The notes under the pieces: model-generated
What the model was told of the DNA's origin: nothing
Databases searched by the model: none
What the model saw: only the letters and a program-made list of their open reading frames with translations
Translations under genes and position numbers: made by a program
Assembly (NCBI RefSeq): GCF_003369915.1
Contig: NC_046676.1
Coordinates: forward strand, 11,638,001 to 11,702,000
Source of the DNA: Drosophila miranda
Lineage: Eukaryota > Arthropoda > Insecta > Diptera > Drosophilidae
DNA length: 64,000 nt
Direction of reading: 5' to 3'
In this document: piece by piece, positions 22,579 through 31,965 of the stretch
How the letters are laid out: each line of letters opens with the position of its first letter
Position numbering within the stretch: the stretch's first letter is position 1

Positions 22579-23225
22579 GGGCTCGCGCACACTATAGCTG
22601 AAAGCGGAGCTGAAATCGGCGCTGAAATCGGAGCTGAAAGCTCAGCTGATCTGAGAGCTTTTTCAGGCAGAATCAGCTTGCAGGTGCGTACATTGTCGGC
22701 TGATCTGATTGCTGAAAGCTAAAAGCCACTGCGAATTAATATTACATTTTTCAACTATTATTTATTTTGTATAATAATAAACATTGTGATGTCTTTCGAG
22801 CGTTTACTGTACTTGGGGACATAGTATATTATATTTATTATTGACATATGAAAATGGTAATAATAAAACTTTTTTGCCCGATTTATCGCCTTCCAGAAAT
22901 TATAGAAATAAAACTATTATCCAAATATTTTGAATAATCCCGCTTATTCCCCAGCTTCATCGCTTTACAATGTTTCGCCCATTTTCGATCACTTATGAAC
23001 CAATACACTTGAACAAAATCAGCAATCAGCTTGCTGAAAAAACAAACATGCTTGATCGATCAATCTAAGCTGAGCTGATTTCAGCGAGCTTTTTCAGCTT
23101 TCAGCTCAGCTCAGTCTGCAATGTGCGCACTTGCACCGGTGCAGTGTGTTTGTTTTTTCAGAGCTTATAAATCAGCTATCAGCTCCGATTTCAGCTCCGC
23201 TTTCAGCTATAGTGTGCGCGAGCCC
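22579..23225. mobile_element. Harbinger-like MITE, 647 bp
   Basis: The two ends are perfect 41-bp inverted repeats (left end starts GGGCTCGCGCACACTATAGC; right end is its exact reverse complement), flanked by TAA on both sides (22,576-22,578 and 23,226-23,228). Imperfect inverted similarity built from AGCTGAAA-type blocks extends about 170 bp inward, around an AT-rich core (about 22,740-23,030). There is no coding capacity. A 3-bp TAA (TWA) target duplication with a GGG-type terminus points to the PIF/Harbinger superfamily. That assignment is inferred from the ends only. Perfect termini suggest fairly recent insertion. It lies 280 bp downstream of LITAF 9. Confidence 0.85.
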
Positions 23226-23505
23226 TAAATTCGGCCCCTACACCAAGTAAAAAACAACAGAAAACGCAATTAGTTTTATGGGATTTCCCGGAATCCGCTT
23301 CGCTTGAAAAGCCTTTATTTTTTCGCTTACTGTAAGCAGAAATATGAATCTGTTTATTCGTCGAGTATGTTTTGTTTGGATTATTGTATGATCAAATGTC
23401 GTTATGTATATAGTACATATGTACGTATATATGTATGTTTATGATTATGTTAGTATGCATTGGTACACACACATGTCGATTATGTGCAAATGTTCACTGG
23501 GTGCC

Positions 23506-23986
23506 TTAGAACGAGCCCAGGCAGGCGTTGCAGTTGGGGCAGAATTGACTGGTCGTGTAGCAGCAGTCGCAGCAGCAGGGCACACAGACGCAGGGCCAGC
23601 ACCTAACGGACACAATTTATTTATTCAGCGCGATCGACGATTACTCATCATATGTTGTATATGTATGCTTACAGGAAAAGGCAGAGCAGAGCTACCAGGC
23701 AATAGGTTTTGCCCGTGGGATGGAAATTGGTGCGCACTCGTATACGGGCGTTGCAATGGGGGCAGACCATGCCCTGCCCGTGGCTATCAACTACAATAGT
23801 AGTGGTGTGGTGGACCACCTGAGGAGGTGCAACCTGAGGCGGTGGAACCTGGGGAGGTGGCTGCAGCGGCGGATAGTTTGCCTGTGGAGCATATTGTGGT
23901 GCATACTGATTCATTTCAGTATGCTGTGGAGCCGATGCCTCGTCCATGTAAGCCGGTGGTGATCCCAGTTTGCTGTAATCTGCCAT
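23506..23986 (-). CDS. LITAF-domain protein 9 (PPAY, Cys-rich membrane segment)
   Basis: Two exons, complement(23506..23602, 23673..23986), 136 aa, phase-2 intron (TTTTCCT|GTAAGC; acceptor CGTTAG). PPAY at 10-13, then a Gln/Pro/Tyr-rich region to about residue 58. First knuckle CPHC at 75-78, hydrophobic segment with many cysteines at about 95-119, second knuckle QFCPNC (124-129), with Gln where most paralogs have His. The nine or so clustered cysteines around residues 104-119 suggest S-acylation or extra metal binding (inference). A perfect DRE (TATCGATA) lies about 230 bp upstream, which sets this promoter apart from the GATAAG-bearing ones and suggests broader expression. Confidence 0.92.
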
Positions 23987-24212
23987 ATCTATTCGGATAG
24001 CTTGGATGTATACTCGAAGTGTTTTCCAGAGAGCATTTTACTCGAAAGAACTGTAAAAGCTCGCAAACTGTCTACTTACTGTAAAGTGCTAGCGATAACG
24101 AAGTGTCTTCTTCTTCATGAATGCAAAACCCACTGCGGAAAAGAGCTGAAAACGTACTGAAAATAAAATCGAAAATTGAAACGAATGCGCAGTCGTGTTC
24201 GGCTATTTGTGA

Positions 24213-24220
24213 TATCGATA
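24213..24220. promoter_or_regulatory. DRE (TATCGATA)
   Basis: A perfect 8-bp palindromic DNA-replication-related element, the DREF site common in Drosophila housekeeping promoters, 227 bp upstream of the LITAF 9 ATG. Confidence 0.6.
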
Positions 24221-24456
24221 GGTCTATCGGCCGAGATGTGTGTGCTAATATATCGCTTGGGTTTCATTTTGCAGAGCTTTCAGCAATTTAAAATATAATA
24301 TGTTTATATCCACCTGAAGAAAAAGTCTAATATGTATATGATCGTCTTGCATTGTCGGTGGTGCTTTCAGAAAATTTCAAACGAGTATTTGGCTTGAAAG
24401 TATGGTCTACATATATTAACGGTTTCTGGTAATGATACATTTAAAAATACTCGTCA

Positions 24457-24925
24457 TTATATCGAATAGGTTCCTATGTGGTTTCCACAGTTGGGGCAGA
24501 AATGCCGGACGTTCTTGCAGTAGTTGAAGCAGTAGGGCAAGACGACGCAAGGCCAGAGGCTAGAATCAAGTTTATCTGTTAATCCGACACTACAATGTCC
24601 GTACATTCCCATCCACTCACCAGCAAATGTACAGGATCAAGGCGCATAGATGGGTGGTCTTTGTGGAGGAGGTAATCAGGCTAGTCTGCACCTCACCTTG
24701 GCAGGAGGGACATCGAACTTGCATCGGCTGCCAGCCAACTTTCAGCGAGCTATCTCCTGTCCCAATCTGATTGAGATTATAAATAGGTTGCTGGTTCGCG
24801 ACCACGGTGCCGGGTGTGAGGGTGATTGGTTGGCTGACCGGCTCAAAGGTTTCGGCGGTTATTACCACCTGCGGGGTGTTCATGTTCATGGTATGACATG
24901 CACTGAAGCCGTTCCGGGAACCCAT
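24457..24925 (-). CDS. LITAF-domain protein 10
   Basis: Two exons, complement(24457..24559, 24621..24925), 135 aa from the first ATG; donor ATTTGCTG|GTGAGT and acceptor TTCTAG, phase 2. The N-terminus is Thr/Val/Pro-rich without PPxY. First knuckle CPSC at 72-75, hydrophobic segment at about 92-111, second knuckle HFCPNC at 121-126. The second in-frame ATG (24,889, context TACCATGAAC) would give 123 aa and begins MNMNTPQVV, more like its paralogs; the first ATG follows an in-frame stop directly. I cannot choose firmly. Canonical endosomal LITAF role expected. Confidence 0.88.
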
Positions 24926-25360
24926 TTAGGGTGGGTGTACTATCAAAACTTTGTTATCTCTTCTGACTAACCGGCGATAGAACTTCAGTTGAGAAATCGG
25001 TAATGACGGTTAAAATGGGTGCTAGTATTAGTATGGGTAAAAGTAAACGAGCCATATCGATTGAGTTAATCGAGCGGCATACATATGTATGTATGTACAG
25101 AAAATTAATCCAGAAAATGCTTTTGGATATAAAGTAATGGTCAACAAAGATTATAAGCAAGTGAGACACATCATACGTATAAACCATATGCAAGAAGCTT
25201 TAGACTAAGTAAGCAAATCGTTGAGTTTATCGCATTTTCTTTTCCTGTTGGAATCTTGTGTTTAATGTGTCTTCTTGTGATGCTAATACAAATATATTTA
25301 CAGTTGATTATAGTACATAGTATGACGCTAATGGATGGGGCTCGTACATAGAAATGAACA
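24926..25360. other. Intergenic between LITAF genes 10 and 11
   Basis: AT-rich spacer with CATATGTATGTATG-type simple sequence. No gene signal is seen. Confidence 0.55.
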
Positions 25361-26181
25361 TTAGTTCTCGAAAGTGCCGATGTATGCGCTGCAGTTGGGG
25401 CAGTAATGGTTGGCGTTCTGACAGGAATCCATGCAGTAGGGCAGGCACACGCAGGGCCAGCAGCTATGGGTAGAAAGAGATACACGGAGAGTGAGTAAAG
25501 TAAACAGCTGAAAGGGTAGAGTTTTGGGGAGAGTGTTTCATAATAATGGTATATCTCCCAATGTCGGTGTATTTTGAGCCCCTAATTTGCTTCAGTAGTC
25601 CAGACAATCGATGGGACAAACGTGTCTGGCTATTTCTACTGCTGTTCGTCAATTTGTTATCTGACTCAACTCCATTTCCACTGGCGATAACAACCCGTTC
25701 GAGTGTTGGTACACCCATAACAGTTGACTCTCTTTCGTACACACACATTCACTGCCACTCGCAAGTGGCGATAAGAGAGTGTGATTGCTATGTACAATAC
25801 TATTTACCTTCTGTTCGAGAACAGCATATACATTTGTATACGATATGTGTAATCTGTTCCAGTGAGGAAGACCAATTTCAGGGCCATTACTTACATGAAC
25901 AGGCACAGGATCATCGCCCAGCAGTGGGTTCGTCCCGAGGGGGTGCTCTTCACGGTGGTCAGCACCTCGGCGTGGCAGGAGGGGCAGCGAATGCGGGTGG
26001 GGCCGCTGCCGATCGGCACCAGATTGGAGGTCGTCGTCGTCTGAATGATCACCGTGGATTGCTGGGGCGGCTGTGGCATGGGTGGGTACAATGGCGGCTG
26101 TGTGGGACCACCTGGTTGATATGTCTGTGCCGGGGTGAATCCGCTCTGCTCGCTGTATGGTGGAGGCTGCTTGCTGTCCAT
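25361..26181 (-). CDS. LITAF-domain protein 11 (PPPY and PPLY motifs)
   Basis: Two exons, complement(25361..25463, 25895..26181), 129 aa. Phase 2 as in its paralogs, but with the longest intron of the cluster's LITAF genes (431 bp). PPPY at 6-9 and PPLY at 29-32 give two potential NEDD4-family WW ligands. First knuckle CPSC at 66-69, hydrophobic segment at about 84-106, second knuckle HYCPNC at 115-120. The frame is open upstream of the chosen ATG, but MDSKQPPPY has good context (ACAGACATGG) and resembles known LITAF N-termini. A GATAAG site lies 137 bp upstream (26,318-26,323). Confidence 0.92.
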
Positions 26182-26317
26182 GTCTGTGTTTTCGATTGTG
26201 CTGTGGTCTTGTTTTAAAAACTGGAGTACCGTCCGGCTTGCTGGTTGGCGTTGCACTGAGGAGTCGTCTGAGAGTGGAGGCCTACAAAACCTTCCCCCCG
26301 AGACCCACTATCATAAT

Positions 26318-26323
26318 CTTATC
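26318..26323 (-). promoter_or_regulatory. GATAAG site upstream of LITAF 11
   Basis: CGATAAGA on the minus strand, 137 bp before the LITAF 11 ATG. Confidence 0.4.
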
Positions 26324-26695
26324 GCAGCTCCAAGCACCAGGGGATTTTCAGACACATTCATAAAAGGTATCCATTGTATCTGTATTGTTTTTTATTGTGC
26401 AGTTGATTTAGAGAGAAAAAGTGAGATTGTGAGGCGGGGAAGATGATGATTCACCTCGTAGCACTGCCCTAATATGCCGCTGATGAATAAGCGTTGAAGT
26501 ACTGATAGATTGACGGGGAATGGCGGCTTGTCTCGCAATAAATAGTTTAATCTACAACAAAAATGGGTGCGGTGCGGGTAAGGGTAGTGCAACGTATAAT
26601 CTCGTTGGAATGAGTGCAATTTGAGCAAGTGAGATGAGGTGAATCGGAGATGACAGAGCAAGTCATGAGAGTCATTCTCTGAAATACCAGTTCTA

Positions 26696-27910
26696 AAAAA
26701 TGATTGCGAGTCGGGGCCCTTTTAGGAAATACTTCTCTACAGGTTTTGCATCGAAAGATCATTACTCCAGCCTCTCGCAATATAATTTTCACCTGCTTTT
26801 AATATGTATATACATACATATACATTTGTATGCAGCTGTTGTTAAACAATATGAGAGCAACTACATTTCAGACCCCTAACGGGTTAATAAGTGTGTTTTG
26901 TTTTTATGGCAAAAGCTTCACTTGCCACCCACTCGATGAAGTGCTTTCGGGAGCTTTCATCGCTTTGACTTTGGATTCAAGTGCAACCGTTAACATTTCA
27001 GCCATGAAAATAGTGTTAGACAAACAAAGTCTAGAGCCGGCGGGGGCCTGACAAAACAGACGAACAACTGGTTTTAGCCAAAAGATCACCCCTCCTCCCC
27101 TGCTCAGCTCAGCAAACATTGATCCAATGCTTTTTATGTCTTGAATGTTTCAATTGTAAGGAAATAACCAAATTTATAGGCAAACAGAAAATATTGTCTC
27201 GTCAGTTCAACAACATGAGCCGGCAACTAAAGCTCAATGTGCAAGTCGAGGATCCGTCGTCGTTGTCCCCGTCGCAGTGGGAGGAGGAGTTCCACTCAGA
27301 ACTAGTCGAGATCAACCTTAATCCCAACTGCGGCCAGGCCAAGCAGCAGTCGGCCCAAGCCCTGGACAAACTGCTCCTGGCGGCCACCACGCCCCCACAT
27401 CGCGGCTATCCCTATGGTTATGCGGACATTGATCCCGGAACGGATTCCTACTTCTTCAAGAAGTCCAACTCCACGGGTCAGCTGGCCGAGAAGGTCTCAC
27501 CGCCGGCGCCCGCCGCCACCAACATCAGTTGCCTGCGGCAGATGTACTGCCCGGAGTGCCACGAGCGGTTGCACGAGCAGGGGGTGCGTCTGGAGCGACA
27601 GCAGACCAAGTGGTGAGTGGCGAGGATGGGGTATAGGTATAGCCATCCACTGATCCTCCTTTAATGCTGGTCTCCGATTGTTGCAGCTGCTTTGCCCTGC
27701 TGCCCATCTATCCCTGTTGCATGCGACGCTCCAACAACGACTGCAAGGTCATCTGTCGCAATTGCGGCTATCTCTTGGGTGACTGGAAGCAGCAATGATG
27801 ATGGCTGGTCGATGGGAAGTGGAGATGGGGAAGCACTCTTTGTTTTTCGTTTGTCTTATTTAGTTTTTAAGTAATTTTGTTGACCTTGGAACGAGAGTAG
27901 ATGATACATT
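26696..27910 (+). repeat. Tandem duplication, unit A (LITAF 12)
   Basis: About 1,215 bp nearly identical to 29,017-30,231 (offset 2,321). I count about five substitutions between the copies and no indel. The unit includes about 520 bp of 5' flank, the whole two-exon LITAF gene with its intron, and about 110 bp of 3' flank ending in an A run. Both boundaries fall in A-rich sequence. Confidence 0.95.
27215..27798 (+). CDS. LITAF-domain protein 12 (duplicate A)
   Basis: Two exons, 27215..27612 and 27687..27798, 169 aa; donor AAGTG|GTGAGT and acceptor TTGCAG, phase 2. The N-terminal 100 residues are acidic/Gln-rich with no PPxY. First knuckle CPEC at 112-115, a shortened hydrophobic stretch (CFALLPIYPCC, about 134-144), second knuckle CRNC at 156-159 preceded by Val-Ile instead of His. 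ATG context CAACATGAG is excellent. It is a derived LITAF protein that may bind membrane weakly. Its near-identical twin is LITAF 13. It differs from it at residue 81 (Phe here, Cys there). Confidence 0.88.
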
Positions 27911-27920
27911 AAAAAAAAAA

Positions 27921-29020
27921 CGAGGGGGAACGTTGTGAGTTGTTGCGGACACCGCAACTCTACAGTTATACGCGATACTAAGTCACTATGGCTCTCCTCC
28001 GGCAGACGCCGCTAATATTGAACGACACGACAAAGAGTGCGTGCGAGAGAGACAGAAAATCAGTCTGAGCGTGACGTCGGGGGCTGCGTAGCCAGTGCAA
28101 ATTGATTTGTTCCTTTTGGCTATAAAAATTATCTGATCTGATCCAGATTCAGCAATCTGATAGATATGATCATTATCTATGATTCTGCGTTTTTAGTTTT
28201 CTCGTATCCTCAATATTGTGGATGCAACAGATCTTCGTCCTTTGTGGGGGCGGGAGGGGGTGGGGCGAAATTTTGAGATAAACGTTTTAAAGTGAGATCT
28301 AACAGGAGTGCGGATACCAAATTTGGTTACTCTAGCCTTAATAGTCTCTGAGATTTGTGAATATCCCCAGATTTTCATCCTTTGCGGGGGCGGAAGCGGG
28401 TGTGGCGAAATTTTGAAACAAACTCGTCTCGGTCCGATATATAAGGAGTGTGGATACCAAATTTGGTTGCTCTAGCTTTTATAGTCTCTGAGATCTAGGC
28501 GCTAATGTTTTACTCTAAGCAAGCCGGCTATGCTACGTGTGTGTTAGAGAGAGACAGGGCGAGAAAAAATGAAATTGTTTTCTTGATGCTGGCTATAATA
28601 ATAATACGATCTTATTCAAATTCTGCAGTCTAAAAGATATGGTCATTCTCTACGATTCTGCGTTTTTGGTTTTATCGTATCTTTAAAATTGTGGATGCCA
28701 CAGATTTTCGTCCTTTGTGGGGGCGGAAGTGGGCGGGGCGAAGTTTTGAAATATTTTTGTAGCAGTGACATATCACAGAAGTCTGGATCCAAAACATCGT
28801 TGCTCTAGCTCTTATAGTCTTTGAGAACTAGGCGCTAATAGGGACGGACAGACGGACAGACGGACAGACAGACATGGCTCAATCGACTCGGCTATTGATG
28901 CTGATCAAGAATATATATACTTTATGGGGTCGGAAACGATTCCTTCTGGACGTTACACACATCCACTTTTACCACAAATCTAATATACCCCAATACTCAT
29001 TTTGAGTATCGGGTATAAAA
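27921..29020 (+). mobile_element. INE-1/DINE-1-like element, 1.1 kb, between duplicated genes
   Basis: It starts CGAGGGGGAACGTTG and ends AGTATCGGGTATAAAA, and shares both ends with a second copy at 37,900-38,586. Subterminal inverted repeats (TTATACGCGATACT near the 5' end, AGTATCGGGTATAA at the 3' end), a GGAC/AGAC microsatellite, and the block AAGAATATATATACTTTATG before the 3' end are hallmarks of the Drosophila INE-1/DINE-1 (Helentron-related) and mini-me elements. The centre holds several diverged repeats of about 140 bp (around 28,200-28,360, 28,371-28,490 and 28,690-28,830), so it is longer than the other copy. It has no coding capacity. Its 3' end abuts duplication unit B directly. 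Confidence 0.85.
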
Positions 29021-30231
29021 ATGATTGCGAGTCGGGGCCCTTTTAGGAAATACTTCTCTACAGGTTTTGCATCGAAAGATCATTACTCCAGCCTCTCGCA
29101 ATATAATTTTCACCTGCTTTTAATATGTATATACATACATATACATTTGTATGCAGCTGTTGTTAAACAATATGAGAGCAACTACATTTCAGACCCCTAA
29201 CGGGTTAATAAGTGTGTTTTGTTTTTATGGAAAAAGCTTCACTTGCCACCCACTCGATGAAGTGCTTTCGGGAGCTTTCATCGCTTTGACTTTGGATTCA
29301 AGTGCAACCGTTAACATTTCAGCCATGAAAATAGTGTTAGACAAACAAAGTCTAGAGCCGGCGGGGGCCTGACAAAACAGACGAACAACTGGTTTTAGCC
29401 AAAAGATCACCCCTCCTCCCCTGCTCAGCTCAGCAAACATTGATCCAATGCTTTTTATGTCTTGAATGTTTCAATTGTAAGGAAATAACCAAATTTATAG
29501 GCAAATAGAAAATATTGTCTCGTCAGTTCAACAACATGAGCCGGCAACTAAAGCTCAATGTGCAAGTCGAGGATCCGTCGTCGTTGTCCCCGTCGCAGTG
29601 GGAGGAGGAGTTCCACTCAGAACTAGTCGAGATCAACCTTAATCCCAACTGCGGCCAGGCCAAGCAGCAGTCGGCCCAAGCCCTGGACAAACTGCTCCTG
29701 GCGGCCACCACGCCCCCACATCGCGGCTATCCCTATGGTTATGCGGACATTGATCCCGGAACGGATTCCTACTTCTGCAAGAAGTCCAACTCCACGGGTC
29801 AGCTGGCCGAGAAGGTCTCACCGCCGGCGCCCGCCGCCACCAACATCAGTTGCCTGCGGCAGATGTACTGCCCGGAGTGCCACGAGCGGTTGCACGAGCA
29901 GGGGGTGCGTCTGGAGCGACAGCAGACCAAGTGGTGAGTGGCGAGGATGGGGTATAGGTATAGCCATCCACTGATCCTCCTTTAATGCTGGTCTCCGATT
30001 GTTGCAGCTGCTTTGCCCTGCTGCCCATCTATCCCTGTTGCATGCGACGCTCCAACAACGACTGCAAGGTCATCTGTCGCAATTGCGGCTATCTCTTGGG
30101 TGACTGGAAGCAGCAATGATGATGGCTGGTCGATGGGAAGTGGAGATGGGGAAGCACTCTATGTTTTTCGTTTGTCTTATTTAGTTTTTAAGTAATTTTG
30201 TTGACCTTGGAACGAGAGAAGATGATACATT
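29017..30231 (+). repeat. Tandem duplication, unit B (LITAF 13)
   Basis: Second copy of the 1.2-kb unit at 26,696-27,910. It begins in the A run that ends the DINE-1-like element. Identity is above 99% by eye. Confidence 0.95.
29536..30119 (+). CDS. LITAF-domain protein 13 (duplicate B)
   Basis: Two exons, 29536..29933 and 30008..30119, 169 aa. Identical to LITAF 12 except Cys81 in place of Phe81, so the pair arose very recently or is being homogenised. CPEC at 112-115 and CRNC at 156-159. The frame, splice sites and about 520 bp of upstream sequence are intact, so both copies can be expressed. The next LITAF gene starts 278 bp downstream. Confidence 0.88.
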
Positions 30232-30396
30232 CCAAAAAAAAAAAACATTGTTTCGTTTCGCTGAATCTCTTTGCTTGATCTGCCGCTCTTCTGCGGCTCT
30301 TTGGCACGAGCCTCGCTCTTCTGTCATCTCTTTATTGGCTCATCGCGTTCTCAATCTGTGGCCAAATTGCTTGGCGCGCTGTCTTGGGCAGTCGCA

Positions 30397-30831
30397 ATGC
30401 CGAGCGAGCCGAGTAAGGAATTGGAAGAGGTGGATGTGGACCTGGAGGTGGACAACAATTCGGCGGCCACCACGGCCACGCTGGAGGGACATCATGACGG
30501 CAAGCCCCAGGTGAGGTTCTTCAGCATCGGCCCCAGCAGCTACCAAGTGCGCTGTCCGCTCTGCCAGCAGGACTCCAAAACGGAGACGGTGGAGATGACC
30601 GGGGCCCTGGGCCAGCTCAGCTGTTTGCTATCCGCCCTATCCTGGTAAATGGCAGACTTTTCTATATCTACTCTCTCGCAGTTCTCTTTCAACTCCCAAC
30701 CCCCTTGCAGCTGCTTCCCGATCTTCGCCCTGACCTTTGTGTACTCGTGCCTGCAGAGCCGCCTCAAGACCAAACGGGTCTTCTGCAGCAGATGTGGGGG
30801 ACATCTGGGCTTCCACTGGCGTCCCACTTAA
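30397..30831 (+). CDS. LITAF-domain protein 14
   Basis: Two exons, 30397..30644 and 30711..30831, 122 aa, phase-2 intron of 66 bp (TCCTG|GTAAAT; TTGCAG). Acidic N-terminus (Glu/Asp/Val-rich), then FFSIGPSSYQVRCPLC. First knuckle CPLC at 53-56, hydrophobic segment at about 73-96, second knuckle FCSRC (Cys108, Cys111) preceded by Lys-Arg-Val rather than His. A Phe/Tyr-x-x-GP-x-x-Y motif upstream of the first knuckle is shared with LITAF 16 and, in shorter form, LITAF 18, so these are close paralogs. The promoter region is CT-rich (CTCTTT/GCTCTT repeats, 30,262-30,340). An ATAAATAAA signal follows at about 30,880. Confidence 0.88.
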
Positions 30832-31073
30832 CCGACCGACGTTCGAAGTGCCGGTTCTCAAGAATTAGTCAAGTGATCTATAAATAAATGCCATCGGCCA
30901 GCTGCTGTCTAATTTTTTAATAAGTAACGCGTTATTATTCGGCCATCACTTAGCTGGCTCTTCTTCAAAAAAAAACATCTCGCGCTCTCCGTCTCACAGC
31001 GCCCACCCAGATTTAGATACAGATACTTTTCTGCCTCTGGTCTCAGTATAGGTCTGTGCGTCGTCGCTGTGAA

Positions 31074-31586
31074 ATGGCAAGCACCGAGAGCCTGGACGGC
31101 AGTGCCTGCGACTACGAGAATGGGGGCGGCGTCTCGGCCGTGCCACAGGTTGGTCACCTCACCACAGCGCCGCAGGAACTGCAGTGCCCAGCCTGCCGAC
31201 AGTGGCAGACGACGCGCCTGGAACGCGAGGCCGTCACCTGTCTACAGAAAATCGCCTGCACCCTGAACGTTCTTCTCTGCTGGTAGGCCCAATAAGATCC
31301 GGCCCCATACAACGTGCTCTCTCTCATGTCTATCGATTCTCCGTTTAGCAACCCCATTCGCTGGGAGGGACGTCACGATGTCAATCACTATTGCGGCGCC
31401 TGCGGTTGCTTCATTGGGCGTCACATTTCTTTGAGCTGGTACAAGCGCACCCTATTCCGGCTCCAGAGGGGCGAGGTGGAGGACAATGGACGCTGGCAGC
31501 GCTTCCGTAAGGTGGAGAAGGAGCAATTGGACGAAAAGAAACTGGGGAAGCAGCGTCAGGCCCTGGATCGTCAAGCGAACAAATGA
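31074..31586 (+). CDS. LITAF-like protein 15 with basic C-terminal tail
   Basis: Two exons, 31074..31282 and 31349..31586, 148 aa, phase-2 intron (TGCTG|GTAGGC; acceptor CGTTTAG). First knuckle CPAC at 38-41, a short hydrophobic stretch (CTLNVLLC) at about 62-69, second knuckle HYCGAC at 83-88. After the domain comes a tail of about 55 residues rich in Arg, Lys, Glu and Gln (about 95-148), absent from canonical LITAF proteins and probably helical. It is closely related to LITAF 19 (shared W-x-GR-x-D-x-NHYC and CGCFIGR). The hydrophobic segment is much reduced, so insertion into membrane is doubtful. AATAAAAT lies just after the stop. Confidence 0.85.
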
Positions 31587-31965
31587 GAGAAAATATTAAT
31601 AAAATAATTTAATTTATTTGATTAACGTAGAGGTCACTCCTATTCGCGGGTTCAACAGGTGTCGATACTCCAGAGGGCTACCTGTACTGTATCGATTCTC
31701 TTAAACCGAAGCCAAAATAAGAGTTCCAACGAGCCAAAAGCTCGAGAGCTCCAGCTCTCCCATCTTTGGACTTTTGCTGGAAGAGCGCCGCAATCTCTGT
31801 TCCCAGTTGCCTTTTATCGCTCATTCGCAAAGCTTATCGTTGCGCGACCCTCATATAAGCGCCCAAGCCCCTGCAATAGAAAATACAGTGTATTTTTGAG
31901 AGGTGTGCTCCTCGCATAGTACGGATAGATTTCACAACGAATTTCAACTACTAGAAGACCATAGG

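Noticed and set aside
26696-30231. The possibility that LITAF 12/13 is an assembly duplicate
   Set aside because: The copies carry different bases and a unique 1.1-kb element lies between them, so a real duplication is more likely, though it was not tested with reads.
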